Source of the DNA: PZPK01 sp047628385
GTDB lineage: Bacteria; Pseudomonadota; Gammaproteobacteria; Pseudomonadales; Oleiphilaceae
Length of the DNA stretch: 22,497 nt
Reading direction: 5' to 3'
NCBI GenBank assembly: GCA_047628385.1
Contig: JBLHVH010000031.1
Coordinates: 1-22,497, forward strand
The notes below the pieces were generated by a model. That model made no database searches and had not been told where the DNA came from. It saw only the letters and a list, made by a program, of their open reading frames with translations. Made by a program: the position numbers and the translations under genes. Below are positions 1 through 6,804 of this stretch, piece after piece (within the stretch, counting starts at the first letter, position 1; each line of letters opens with the position of its first letter).

Positions 1-197
1 GCTTGATAGAGTTGTGGGACAGTGCCCCTTATTTTCATGATGGCAGTGCCGCGACCTTAGAAGATGTGCTGACACGTGGCAACCATACCCGAAATTACAC
101 AGCGACGCAGCGGCAAGATTTGATTGAATATTTACGCTCAATTGATAGAGAGCTGTATATTGATGATGATGCTAGTTTTGATGTGGTGAGCCCTTAG
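1..197 (+). CDS. C-terminal end of a c-type cytochrome / di-haem cytochrome c peroxidase-like protein (partial)
   Basis: The reading frame is open from the left edge and ends at the TAG at 195-197, so only about the last 64 residues are present. The run LWDSAPYFHDGSAATLEDVL, followed by a histidine and then DLIEYLRSIDRE, is the closing signature of periplasmic cytochrome c peroxidase-like and related c-type cytochrome proteins, in which a small helical haem domain ends with a segment of the type (D/E)LxxYLxSLD. The CxxCH haem motifs must lie upstream of the window. The gene is unrelated to the polysaccharide genes that follow and probably marks the edge of that locus. The family is clear; the exact enzyme or electron-transfer role cannot be told from this fragment. 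Confidence 0.75.
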   Translation, partial: LIELWDSAPYFHDGSAATLEDVLTRGNHTRNYTATQRQDLIEYLRSIDRELYIDDDASFDVVSP

Positions 198-215
198 CTT
201 ACTTCACATAATTAA

Positions 216-461
216 TATAGCCTGAGGTACAATATTATAAGATTGTCATGGTTAGCTATTGCAATGCCACTTGGTTATAACTATTTTGGAATTTTGGGCC
301 TATTAATCGCTATTGCGCTAGTAAAGATATGCCCGGCTATTTATGTGACAATAAAATTAAAAATGATTGGAATGATTCACATAAGGAAGGAAGTAATGAT
401 ATTACTCCCGACAATCATTGGTTTCTGCATATCAAAGATGACTGAAATTCTAATAAAGTAA
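216..461 (+). pseudogene. C-terminal remnant of a polysaccharide (MOP/Wzx-type) flippase
   Basis: The frame opens after a TAA at 213-215 and encodes about 81 residues with no N-terminal part. IPLGY/MPLGYNYFGILGLLIAIAL-type text, then LKMIGMIHIRKE and a further hydrophobic stretch, resembles the last transmembrane helices of MOP-superfamily oligosaccharide flippases, where a helix-PLGYxYFG-helix-basic-loop pattern is common. A complete flippase has about 12-14 helices and 420-500 residues, so this is a fragment. It begins only 18 bases after the cytochrome stop codon, with no sign of an IS end at the junction, so the first about 80% was removed by a deletion or rearrangement. A TTG at 243 could serve as a start but there is no convincing ribosome-binding site. 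The flippase assignment is by pattern only. Confidence 0.55.
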
Positions 462-672
462 AATTCTTGTTTATTTAGGTACGGTATGATTCTAATTACT
501 TGGTCAACTCTTATAAAGATCGAAAAATGTACTGTTAACGCAAAAGGCCTTTACTCAGGAAGCTGGACTTAAATTAGTGCCGTGCTAGAAACTAATACAG
601 ACTTAAAGATAAATACTAGCGTTTTATGAGGCGCTTGGGTATCATTAAAAATTATGGATTTAAAGGTATATT
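462..672 (+). other. Intergenic stretch, no gene seen
   Basis: AT-rich sequence between the flippase scrap and the glycosyltransferase gene. Short open stretches around 526-585 and 587-650 are interrupted by stops and show no family I recognise. It may hold the promoter of the downstream gene, but no convincing -35/-10 pair was found. Bases 661-672 carry AAAGG, seven bases before the ATG at 673, which supports that start. Confidence 0.4.
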
Positions 673-1503
673 ATGAAAAAGTTAAGCATCATTTTAGTTG
701 ATTGGAATGGTTATTCCCTCAGGAGAAACAAAGTACTTGGCGAAAATTCAATAAAATGCGGTCTAGGCAGGATCTTAGATAAGATGAATAAATACCACGC
801 TGGAATGGACTTTGAGCTGAACCTTATTATCAATTGTAAAGACGAGGATGAACAGAACTCACAATGGTATACATTACCCTTTTTATTTAAGAATTATTGG
901 AGCTTAACTAACGAGAAGTACAAATCTTTACAGAATAAATACCCTTTTATAAATAACGTTTACTTTCGTGATAACACAGATATGGATATCGGAGCATATA
1001 ATTACGGATTGGATATTTTACGGTCTGAGAATTATCAAGGCGACGTATTGTTTATGAATACATCTGTGATATTGCCCTCTAGGGATGGCTGGCTCGGCGA
1101 TTACCAACGTTTATTTTACCGTGAGGACAATACTGGGCTATGTGGCACAACCTTAAATCATAATAATAACATTTCGCAACCACCTATCTTTATGCCTCAT
1201 GTCCAGTCATTTTTTCTATACACCAATACAGATATACTTATGAAGGTCTTTGATAACCGCCTTCCATGTAATTCGTCGAACACAAACAGTGTCTTTATAT
1301 CAGATGGGTCAACCTATTCGGAAAAGGATAGAATAATTGTAAACGGTGAAATTGGTATTAGCCAAAGAGTTCTCAATCAGGGTTATAGTATTAGATGTAG
1401 CTCTTTCCCTGATTTTAATTATAAAAATGGTGACGATTGGCTTATCCCGGTGTACGATATTCGGTACAAACGAAAATATCTCCAATTCGCAAACCAGGCA
1501 TAA
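673..1503 (+). CDS. Putative glycosyltransferase of a surface-polysaccharide locus
   Basis: A 276-residue soluble protein with no signal peptide or membrane helix. It opens with a short beta-strand, KLSIILVDWNG, has an acidic turn FRDNTDMDIGAYNYGLDIL at about residues 98-116, and then GDVLFMNTSVILP. The pattern 'N-x-G/D-x-D-x-GAY' followed by a hydrophobic strand and 'N(S/T)S' is seen in GT-A-type glycosyltransferases of capsule, O-antigen and rhamnan synthesis, where it lies near the nucleotide-sugar site. No clean DxD motif is visible, so the sugar donor cannot be named. The ATG at 673 is preceded by AAAGG at good spacing. The gene stands alone on the plus strand between a flippase remnant and an IS element. 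An unrelated hypothetical protein is possible; a transferase role is inferred from motif and context. Confidence 0.5.
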   Translation: MKKLSIILVDWNGYSLRRNKVLGENSIKCGLGRILDKMNKYHAGMDFELNLIINCKDEDEQNSQWYTLPFLFKNYWSLTNEKYKSLQNKYPFINNVYFRDNTDMDIGAYNYGLDILRSENYQGDVLFMNTSVILPSRDGWLGDYQRLFYREDNTGLCGTTLNHNNNISQPPIFMPHVQSFFLYTNTDILMKVFDNRLPCNSSNTNSVFISDGSTYSEKDRIIVNGEIGISQRVLNQGYSIRCSSFPDFNYKNGDDWLIPVYDIRYKRKYLQFANQA

Positions 1504-1566
1504 AAACAAGTCTATTTGTAAGCGTCTACTAAAGCCCGTCTTCTCGCTAGCAACTATACACCACAT

Positions 1567-1601
1567 AATAATGTCCTTGATAATTACTCAAGGATATTAT
1601 T
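1567..1601. repeat. 13-bp inverted repeat (AT-rich hairpin)
   Basis: AATAATGTCCTTG at 1567-1579 pairs with CAAGGATATTATT at 1589-1601 with one mismatch, leaving a 9-base loop. It lies 64 bases after the glycosyltransferase stop codon. There is no clear T-run after the stem, so it is not a textbook terminator; it could be a weak terminator or the end of a decayed element. A 17-codon open frame starting MAKQRRTK begins at 1602 and runs into the IS end at 1626; it resembles the first residues of some transposase genes but is too short to assign. Confidence 0.4.
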
Positions 1602-1625
1602 ATGGCCAAACAACGCAGAACCAAA

Positions 1626-1666
1626 GTGAGCTTACGGGAGCATAGTTTGACATAGGCCGTTAGGCC
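1626..1666 (+). repeat. Left terminal inverted repeat of the IS66-type element
   Basis: Imperfect inverted copy of 2936-2977. Shared blocks, read on the plus strand here, are GTGAGCTTACGG, AGCATAG, TTGACATAGGCCG and TAGGCC. Confidence 0.7.
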
Positions 1667-1747
1667 GTAAGCGTCCAGTAAACTACATATTTTCAAGCTA
1701 AGTCCAATGCTGCAACATTGGACCTCAACTTTCAATTAGAGGTCTTT

Positions 1748-2905
1748 ATGAAAATTCCTTTAGGAAAGTGTCCTGTTGGACTTGACCAGAACAATGCCTG
1801 CGGGGCTTACTTTACGGCGACACTGCCAGAAGTAGTATTAGCTGATGGCGAAGTCGGTCAAAAATATGGGTACTCGGCGCGCGCCTTAATGGCTATCCAT
1901 AAGTACTTCGCGGGCCTACCGTATTATCGACAAGGCAGTTTGCAGCAGTTATTGGGCGTGAGTATTAGTGCTTCCACTTCTTGCGACCAAACTGAATTGG
2001 TGGCCGATGCCATTTATCCGGTATACCAATACTTGCTGACGTTAGCCGGCAACGCCAAACATTATTACATGGATGACACTACGCATCGTATATTAGATGC
2101 CACGCCCATTGAGAAAAAAGTACGAGGCCGCGATAAAACGCAACTTCGCTCTGGCGTATATGCCTCTGGGATTATTGCCACTCTTGAAAATAATCACGAT
2201 GTGGTGCTGTTTGATACCAGCATTGGCCATGCGGGTGAATTTATCGACCAAATACTCGCCCATCGTCATGACAACACACCTATGCCGATTATCATGAGCG
2301 ACGCCCTTGGCAGCAACAAACCCAGTGTCTGTATCGCCATACTCGCCTTGTGCAACAGCCATGCAAGACGCCAGTTCGCCGATGTCATATCGCACTTCCC
2401 GCTCGAAGTGGAGCACATATTACAACGATACGAAGTAATATGGACTAACGAGCATGAAACGGTAGACCAATCACTTAATCCCGCCCAACGACTCGCTTAC
2501 CATCAACAGCACTCGCTACCAGTAATGGAAGAGATAAAACAGTGGGGTGAAACCAAACTACAAAGCGAGCAAGTCGAAGACAACAGTGCTTTGGGCAAAG
2601 CTATACGCTACTTCATTAAACACTATGAAGGGCTGACCTGTTTCTGCCGAGTAGAAAACGCAAAGCTTGATAATAATGAGATTGAAGCGATGCTGAAAAT
2701 AGTCGTACGTGACAGAAAAAACGCTATGTTCCATCGCAATCAAACTGGGGCGACTATCGGGGATATCGTCACCTCACTCATCGCCACCGCCAGTGAGGCG
2801 CAAATAAATGTGTTCGAGTATTTTATACTGCTGCAACAAGAAAAAGAGGCGGTAAAAGCCAACCCTGCCAAATTTCTACCGTGGAATTACACCGAACACA
2901 AATAA
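1748..2905 (+). CDS. IS66-family transposase, short at the N-terminus
   Basis: DDE-type transposase of 385 residues from the ATG at 1748, chosen because AGAGGT lies six bases upstream; an in-frame TTG at 1718 is less likely. IS66 features in order: YMDDTTHRIL (first catalytic Asp near residue 109), IIMSDALGSN (second Asp near 185), LCNSHARRQF, which matches the conserved 'HARRxF' block, and LDNNEIEAMLK before RDRKNAMF (catalytic Glu near 313; the family norm is DNNxxE followed by GRKN). The protein ends NPAKFLPWNYTE, as related full-length proteins do. IS66 transposases are usually about 500 residues with a zinc-finger and leucine-zipper region first; roughly the first 120-150 residues are absent, and a stop at 1679-1681 prevents upstream extension. 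The catalytic core is intact but the product may not be active. Confidence 0.8.
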   Translation: MKIPLGKCPVGLDQNNACGAYFTATLPEVVLADGEVGQKYGYSARALMAIHKYFAGLPYYRQGSLQQLLGVSISASTSCDQTELVADAIYPVYQYLLTLAGNAKHYYMDDTTHRILDATPIEKKVRGRDKTQLRSGVYASGIIATLENNHDVVLFDTSIGHAGEFIDQILAHRHDNTPMPIIMSDALGSNKPSVCIAILALCNSHARRQFADVISHFPLEVEHILQRYEVIWTNEHETVDQSLNPAQRLAYHQQHSLPVMEEIKQWGETKLQSEQVEDNSALGKAIRYFIKHYEGLTCFCRVENAKLDNNEIEAMLKIVVRDRKNAMFHRNQTGATIGDIVTSLIATASEAQINVFEYFILLQQEKEAVKANPAKFLPWNYTEHK

Positions 2906-2935
2906 GCTCAATAGCACCAAAACTGCAATGATGGA

Positions 2936-2977
2936 GGCCTAGCGGCCTATGTCAATGCTATGCTGCCGTAAGCTCAC
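2936..2977 (-). repeat. Right terminal inverted repeat of the IS66-type element
   Basis: Inverted partner of 1626-1666. It ends CCGTAAGCTCAC and begins 30 bases after the transposase stop codon. Confidence 0.7.
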
Positions 2978-3547
2978 AAATAGAGTGTCACGCATGGCGT
3001 GGGCGGTAAGACCTCTTGCGAGAATTATATAGCGAGTTAACAATAAAGTAGTGGTAGTAAGTAATAAGTAGTAACCAGCTTTTCATCGAATTGCTAAGGC
3101 TAATAGTTGATGCACAAACGGGTCACACCGACATATTGAGAACCTTTTACTGTCAACGGTATTTAATACTGATAACTTGATCAGGACAACATGGGCGAAA
3201 TACATCAAGGTCAGAAGTCAAAGATTTCATTCAAAGACCGTATATATGACTGCAATCTGTCCCCGTGTAGAAAAAATTAACCTTGCAATACGGGAGGAGA
3301 CCATATCTGACTGTACCAAGATTAGGTATTCACCCTCAGGGCGCAGAACTGGATTCTATCAATACTGAATTCATGACTTATTTTAATTGGATAGACAAAG
3401 CGCTTGATCATATTCCAAGTGACGAGTAAAAGCTTTAGTCATTTTTACGGGCTAAACTAAAATTCTGAAAGAAAAGTTGTTAATATTCTAAAGGCTACAG
3501 TCTCTAAATACTTTGTAAAAATACTCAGAAATCACACAAATCTATAT
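2978..3547. other. 570-bp spacer with one small decayed reading frame
   Basis: The sequence between the IS66 end and the 3' end of the minus-strand flippase gene holds no intact gene. It contains a short hairpin (CACGC at 2989-2993 with GCGTG at 2997-3001), a low-complexity AGTAGTAAGTAATAAGTAG run around 3046-3070, and an apparent coding remnant at 3271-3429. The 63-codon frame at 3177-3368 looks like an off-frame reading of the same remnant. Confidence 0.4.
3271..3429 (+). pseudogene. Unidentified C-terminal coding remnant
   Basis: A 52-codon open stretch without a good start, directly after a TAG at 3268-3270, ends with ELDSINTEFMTYFNWIDKAL followed by DHIPSDE and TAA. The residue composition is protein-like, and a second protein-like stretch (MGEIHQGQKSKISFKDRIYD) lies just upstream in another frame at about 3190-3270. 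Together they look like the end of one frameshifted gene. I do not recognise the family; a decayed transposase or polysaccharide gene are both possible. Confidence 0.3.
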
Positions 3548-5035
3548 TCATACCGACTCCTTTTTTAGGATTGGCAACAGTATTTTTAGAAACAATGGTG
3601 TAAAAAACAAGGTTATGATAATCCCAAGCAAAAGTAATTGCAGTACAGGATGCAAATTAACCACTGGTTCAAAGCCGTGTACTAACCAAAGTCCAAAGGC
3701 TGAAGTTATTACAAGTATCGCAAGCATAGTAATGTCTATTCGTAAGTTCAGTAAACCAAGTCGCGATCCTAAATAATACACTACACAAACTCTAATTACC
3801 TCACTAATTACTAGTGCAATTGCGGCAATAACTAGAGAGCTCTCAACAAGTAAAAGTAACTTCAGAAAAATAAGAAATGAAACTACTTTTACAGCGCCAG
3901 TCAACGCACCCCACTTAGAATATCCCTTGGCTAAGAATGCTGAACCATACATGCTTTCAATAGAATTTAACCATACTGCGATAGCTAGTATGGGAAGAAG
4001 AATAGCCGCCTGCGAATAGCGCTCATCATAGAAAAGAGAAAAGAAACTACTTGAACCAACAATGAGCAACACTACTAGGTATGTGGACATCAGCAGCACG
4101 GGAAACTTTGCCTTACCAAACGCGATAGGTAGGCTTATTCCGCCTGAGAGCAAGCGCGAATACCAAGGGAAAATAATGCTCAATTGCAGCCTACCTACTA
4201 TAGTCATGATCAACATAGATAACCCTGCAGCTATTGCATAAACACCCACTTCTGCCAATGGGAATACCGCCGCGAAAATCAAGCGATCCATCTGAAGTGC
4301 GAAAAATCCAATTAAAGTCGACAACATAATCCATTTACCGAACCTAAAAACTGCCAAAACAGATTCCTTCTCCCAACGAAAACGAGAGCGGGGCCCCTTG
4401 AGCATCCAATAGCTTAACAACGTCGTTAGACAACTTGCCATAACCGAAGAAATTACAATAGCAAGTACTGACCTCATGTACCACGCTAAAGTAAGCATAA
4501 TAATTACACTAAAAAGGCTAACGATCAATTCAATTTTGACTAACTCTTTTATCCTTAAGTGCCTAGCAGCTGTCATTGCCTTAGCTGGCCTGAAGGCATC
4601 AACTATGCAAGTCAATGCAGCGATCGGAATCAAATAAGCCAGCTCATAAGCTTTTGGATCGTTGGCACCATAAAGTTGTGAGATAGGCCAAGCTAGCGCC
4701 AATGCGCCAACAAACAAACAGGCTCCGCGAATAACTTGCAACGTCCACGCAGTATTTAAAAAATCAGGGTCGTCCCCTCGAGGATTCTGAATTACACTGG
4801 TTTGGATTCCAATGTCAGAGAACATTGCCAAGCCTATCAAAACTGCCCCTACAATAGCCATTAGAGCAAATACTTCTTCGAAAAGAATTGCGGCTAGAAC
4901 CACATTTGCGAATAATCGCAGAACTTGACCGAAACCAAAACCCAAAATCGTCCAAACAGTTCCAGATTTAACTTGATCATTGACGTCTTGAACAGCTGAA
5001 ACCGATGAATCGTTTTGTTGATTAGAAACACTCAT
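3548..5035 (-). CDS. Oligosaccharide flippase (MOP superfamily, Wzx/WzxC-like)
   Basis: A 495-residue integral membrane protein with a roughly 25-residue polar N-terminus followed by about 12-14 hydrophobic helices. Features of the polysaccharide-transporter family: SGTVWTILGFGFGQVLRLF as the first helix, then a D-x-G-x-x-x-x-x-IQ pattern (FSDIGIQTSVIQNPRGDD) typical of WzxC-like proteins, and FALQMDRLIFAAVFPLAEVG in the middle, corresponding to the 'xxDxxxIGxxxxxxxxG' region. The expected role is moving undecaprenyl-linked oligosaccharide repeats across the inner membrane for exopolysaccharide, capsule or O-antigen. The ATG at 5035 has GAGG 13 bases upstream, which is rather far; TTAGAG is nearer. 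It is a single gene with no overlapping partners and points away from the IS cluster. It presumably replaces the function of the flippase scrap at 216-461. The substrate is unknown. Confidence 0.88.
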   Translation of the reverse strand: MSVSNQQNDSSVSAVQDVNDQVKSGTVWTILGFGFGQVLRLFANVVLAAILFEEVFALMAIVGAVLIGLAMFSDIGIQTSVIQNPRGDDPDFLNTAWTLQVIRGACLFVGALALAWPISQLYGANDPKAYELAYLIPIAALTCIVDAFRPAKAMTAARHLRIKELVKIELIVSLFSVIIMLTLAWYMRSVLAIVISSVMASCLTTLLSYWMLKGPRSRFRWEKESVLAVFRFGKWIMLSTLIGFFALQMDRLIFAAVFPLAEVGVYAIAAGLSMLIMTIVGRLQLSIIFPWYSRLLSGGISLPIAFGKAKFPVLLMSTYLVVLLIVGSSSFFSLFYDERYSQAAILLPILAIAVWLNSIESMYGSAFLAKGYSKWGALTGAVKVVSFLIFLKLLLLVESSLVIAAIALVISEVIRVCVVYYLGSRLGLLNLRIDITMLAILVITSAFGLWLVHGFEPVVNLHPVLQLLLLGIIITLFFTPLFLKILLPILKKESV

Positions 5036-5319
5036 AACTCTAAATTACCTCGTTTTATATTGTTATTGACTTACGCCATAAAGATCATGTGATCACAATT
5101 AGTCATCTATGACTTTAAAAAATAGCTAAACATACAAGTATTACTTAAACAGCCACTTGCATTATTTATGACAAAAGGGAAGTAAGTATTAACTTTAGGT
5201 ACAACAAATGTAGGATTATTCTACACAATAAAAACATGAACAGAACGTTGAGATTGACATTTAAACCGCTATTTTTCAAGCAAGTTGTCGCATTTTGTTG
5301 CTAAGCAATGTCTTTACTC
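5036..5319. other. Upstream region of the flippase gene, nothing else recognised
   Basis: AT-rich sequence that should hold the minus-strand flippase promoter. It contains the palindromic ATCATGTGATCACAATT region at about 5085-5101, but no confident -35/-10 pair, RNA gene or coding remnant was found. Confidence 0.35.
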
Positions 5320-5505
5320 TCAGGATATCAATGATACTTGATCAATAAAGTCCCAATTATGGATATTGTTTCGCCATCTTGTTGGATTCGCTTGCTGCGC
5401 TTTTAAATATGTTTCCTTTCTGTTGAGCAACAATTGACTGTCAAAACCGCTATGCCTATGCTCGGGTGTTACATATTTAATGCCGCTGTGTTTATGAACA
5501 TTATT
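5320..5505 (-). pseudogene. C-terminal remnant of an IS3-family transposase (OrfB)
   Basis: The frame from 5505 down to TGA at 5320-5322 encodes NNVHKHSGIKYVTPEHRHSG and later NPTRWRNNIHNW. This is the end of the IS3 OrfB integrase: 'WYNxxHxHSGIxxVTPxxRHSG', then a basic stretch and 'NPxRW...RNW'. Only about 61 of some 270-300 residues remain. The rest, including the DDE residues, is gone. The upstream side stops where the IS66-family gene begins (about 5507), so that element probably removed the remainder or was joined to it by recombination. No inverted repeat for the IS3 element was found. Confidence 0.75.
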
Positions 5506-5510
5506 GGTAA

Positions 5511-6021
5511 CTACTCAGCGTAATTTTCATTAACTTGTTCAAATCTAACAAAGTCGGGTAGTTTTCCCTCGAACAATAATGTCATAGCCTGACCGGCGGT
5601 AAGCCCTTGCTTACGACAGGTACCTTGAAAAAAACCGATAAATACCCTCGGAGTCTGCAGAAGGTATTAGCACCTTCAGCGCTTCTAAAACACCCGGATA
5701 TTTTTTAATGCACTTTGGTCATCCTAATGTCCCTTTCACCTTGGTTATTGGTAAAGGGTACATCCGGCCAGGACATTCTCTATCAGCTTGACTGAGCAAG
5801 CGATGATAATAGAGCCTATGACGTTGCTGCTGCTCGGTGCTTAACATTCCTTCAGCCTGATAGGTGGCGCGATTGATAATTTCAAGCAGGGCTTTCATTC
5901 TCCCCGCCCATTGTTGTTTGTCTTGCTCGTAAGCGCGCGTTAACTCTCTTAGGTGATGAGCGTTGCATGACGCACGTTTACACCCATCAAATCGATAATA
6001 GGGTTTTCAATGGTCATGGCA
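5511..6021 (-). pseudogene. C-terminal half of an IS66-family transposase, split from 9295-10130 by the IS21 element
   Basis: Reading down from 6021 gives CHDH*KPYYRFDGC, CNAHHLRELTRAYEQDKQQW, then FTNNQGERDIRMTKVH*KIS and GKLPDFVRFEQVNENYAE before TAG at 5511. These match, in order, the 'HDHWKPY', 'CNAHHLREL', 'NNxGERDIRMxKVxxKISG' (catalytic Glu) and 'GKLPDFV' blocks of DUF6444/IS66 transposases. Damage: TGA in place of the Trp codon, TAA after KVH, a frameshift before FTNNQGERD, and at least one more frameshift before GKLPDF. The N-terminal half lies at 9295-10130. Joining the two through the duplicated TGGCA gives GVLCHDH in a single frame. The gene was therefore split by the IS21 insertion; whether decay began before or after cannot be said. 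Confidence 0.85.
6017..6021. repeat. Left copy of the 5-bp target-site duplication of the IS21 element
   Basis: TGGCA at 6017-6021 is repeated at 9295-9299, directly outside the two IS21 inverted repeats that begin TGT. IS21 elements make 4-8 bp duplications. Confidence 0.85.
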
Positions 6022-6058
6022 TGTAAACACCGGTTCAAAACAGCTACTATTTGCCGAA
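6022..6058 (+). repeat. Left terminal inverted repeat of the IS21 element
   Basis: Begins TGTAAACACCGG and ends TATTTGCCGAA. Inverted partner of 9258-9294. Confidence 0.85.
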
Positions 6059-6202
6059 TATCCATATAATCAGATCTTTTCCTAGATCAAAATTCCAGAA
6101 ATGTTTACCCACTTCAGACGGCTAGTTCACAAGACAGAAAATAGATAAACCGAGCAATATCATTTTACTCGAGCTATAAAGATGTGGTCGTTGAATAAGG
6201 TA

Positions 6203-6240
6203 TGACGCCAAGAATGATTTCGAGGTCCTAACTGACGCCA
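6203..6240 (+). repeat. Pair of TGACGCCA direct repeats in the IS21 left end
   Basis: TGACGCCA occurs at 6203-6210 and again at 6233-6240, with start points 30 bases apart (about three helical turns). The flanking bases (GGTA before the first, TACC after the second) also make the pair partly inverted. IS21-family ends carry repeated transposase-binding sites, so these may be subterminal IstA sites or the operator of the downstream genes. This is inferred only from position. Confidence 0.35.
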
Positions 6241-6325
6241 TACCCCTCAAAACTATGCCAGCGCAAGGCTCATTGATTGTTGCACACTTTGGGATTAAAT
6301 CCAGCCCTCATCGACCATTTTGTCG

Positions 6326-6742
6326 ATGCAAACCTCAAGTCGCTTATACCACTGCCACCGTTGCCATGCGCAAGTCATTATTTGCTCAAGGTGTGATCGC
6401 GCCAACCGCTATTGCACCAATGGTTGTGCTAAAAAAGCCCGCCGCGCATCATTGGTCCGTGCAACTAAAAAGTACCAGCAAAGCCGCCCCGGTCGTTTCA
6501 ATAATGCCGCGCGTCAACAACGCTTTCGCCAACGAAAAAAGCAAAAAGTAACGCATCAGTCTTCCGCGCTCATTGCCCTTAATGATGTACTTAAGGGGCA
6601 GGTAAAAGTACGTAAAAAAGGGGGTGCGCCGGCTAAACACAGCGTTGACATGGTCTGTCATCACTGTGGTGAAGCGTGTAGTCCCTTTTTACGGCATGAT
6701 TTTTTATGCGGTAGGGTTTTTAAAGGACGAATGCGGCATTAA
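6326..6742 (+). CDS. Cysteine-rich putative zinc-binding protein carried by the IS21 element
   Basis: A 138-residue basic protein from the ATG at 6326; the frame also has a TTG at 6320. It begins with CHRC, then CSRC and CTNGC within the first 40 residues, giving a compact double zinc-ribbon/knuckle pattern. A strongly basic stretch follows (KKYQQSRPGRFNNAARQQRF, then RQRKKQKVTHQ), and near the C-terminus there is CHHCGEAC followed by SPFLRHDFL. I recall similar uncharacterised proteins next to IS21-type istA genes in other proteobacteria, so it is probably an accessory gene of the element rather than a passenger. The Cys clusters plus Arg/Lys-rich helix suggest nucleic-acid binding. The gene sits 62 bases before istA on the same strand, inside the inverted repeats. 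The frame is intact, unlike its istA neighbour. Function is unknown. Confidence 0.65.
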   Translation: MQTSSRLYHCHRCHAQVIICSRCDRANRYCTNGCAKKARRASLVRATKKYQQSRPGRFNNAARQQRFRQRKKQKVTHQSSALIALNDVLKGQVKVRKKGGAPAKHSVDMVCHHCGEACSPFLRHDFLCGRVFKGRMRH

Positions 6743-6804
6743 CCGCCCAACGTTCACCGTTCAACCTGACGCAGAGAAGACTTACACTAGATAAGGCAGG
6801 ATGA

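Larger units (their letters stand above)
1626..2977 (+). mobile_element. IS66-type insertion sequence with about 41-bp terminal inverted repeats
   Basis: The two ends are imperfect inverted repeats: 1626-1666 (starting GTGAGCTTACGG) is, after reverse complementing, nearly identical to 2936-2977 (ending CCGTAAGCTCAC), with a few mismatches and one single-base gap over about 41 bases. They enclose a single transposase gene. Total length is about 1.35 kb, which suits a one-gene IS66 variant lacking tnpA and tnpB. The 8-bp target duplication expected for IS66 is not visible: GAACCAAA on the left and AAATAGAG on the right do not match. The element may therefore be old, rearranged at one end, or have ends slightly different from those given. 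Confidence 0.7.

Noticed and set aside
1346..1645. 99-codon plus-strand frame across the glycosyltransferase end
   Set aside because: It overlaps the 673-1503 gene in another frame and runs into an IS end; no protein-like features.
2093..2416. 107-codon minus-strand open frame
   Set aside because: It lies opposite the IS66 transposase and has no protein-like motif; it is a shadow frame.
6255..6551. 98-codon plus-strand open frame
   Set aside because: It overlaps the start of the CxxC-rich IS21 gene in another frame. The latter has ordered Cys pairs and a family resemblance, so this one is a shadow.
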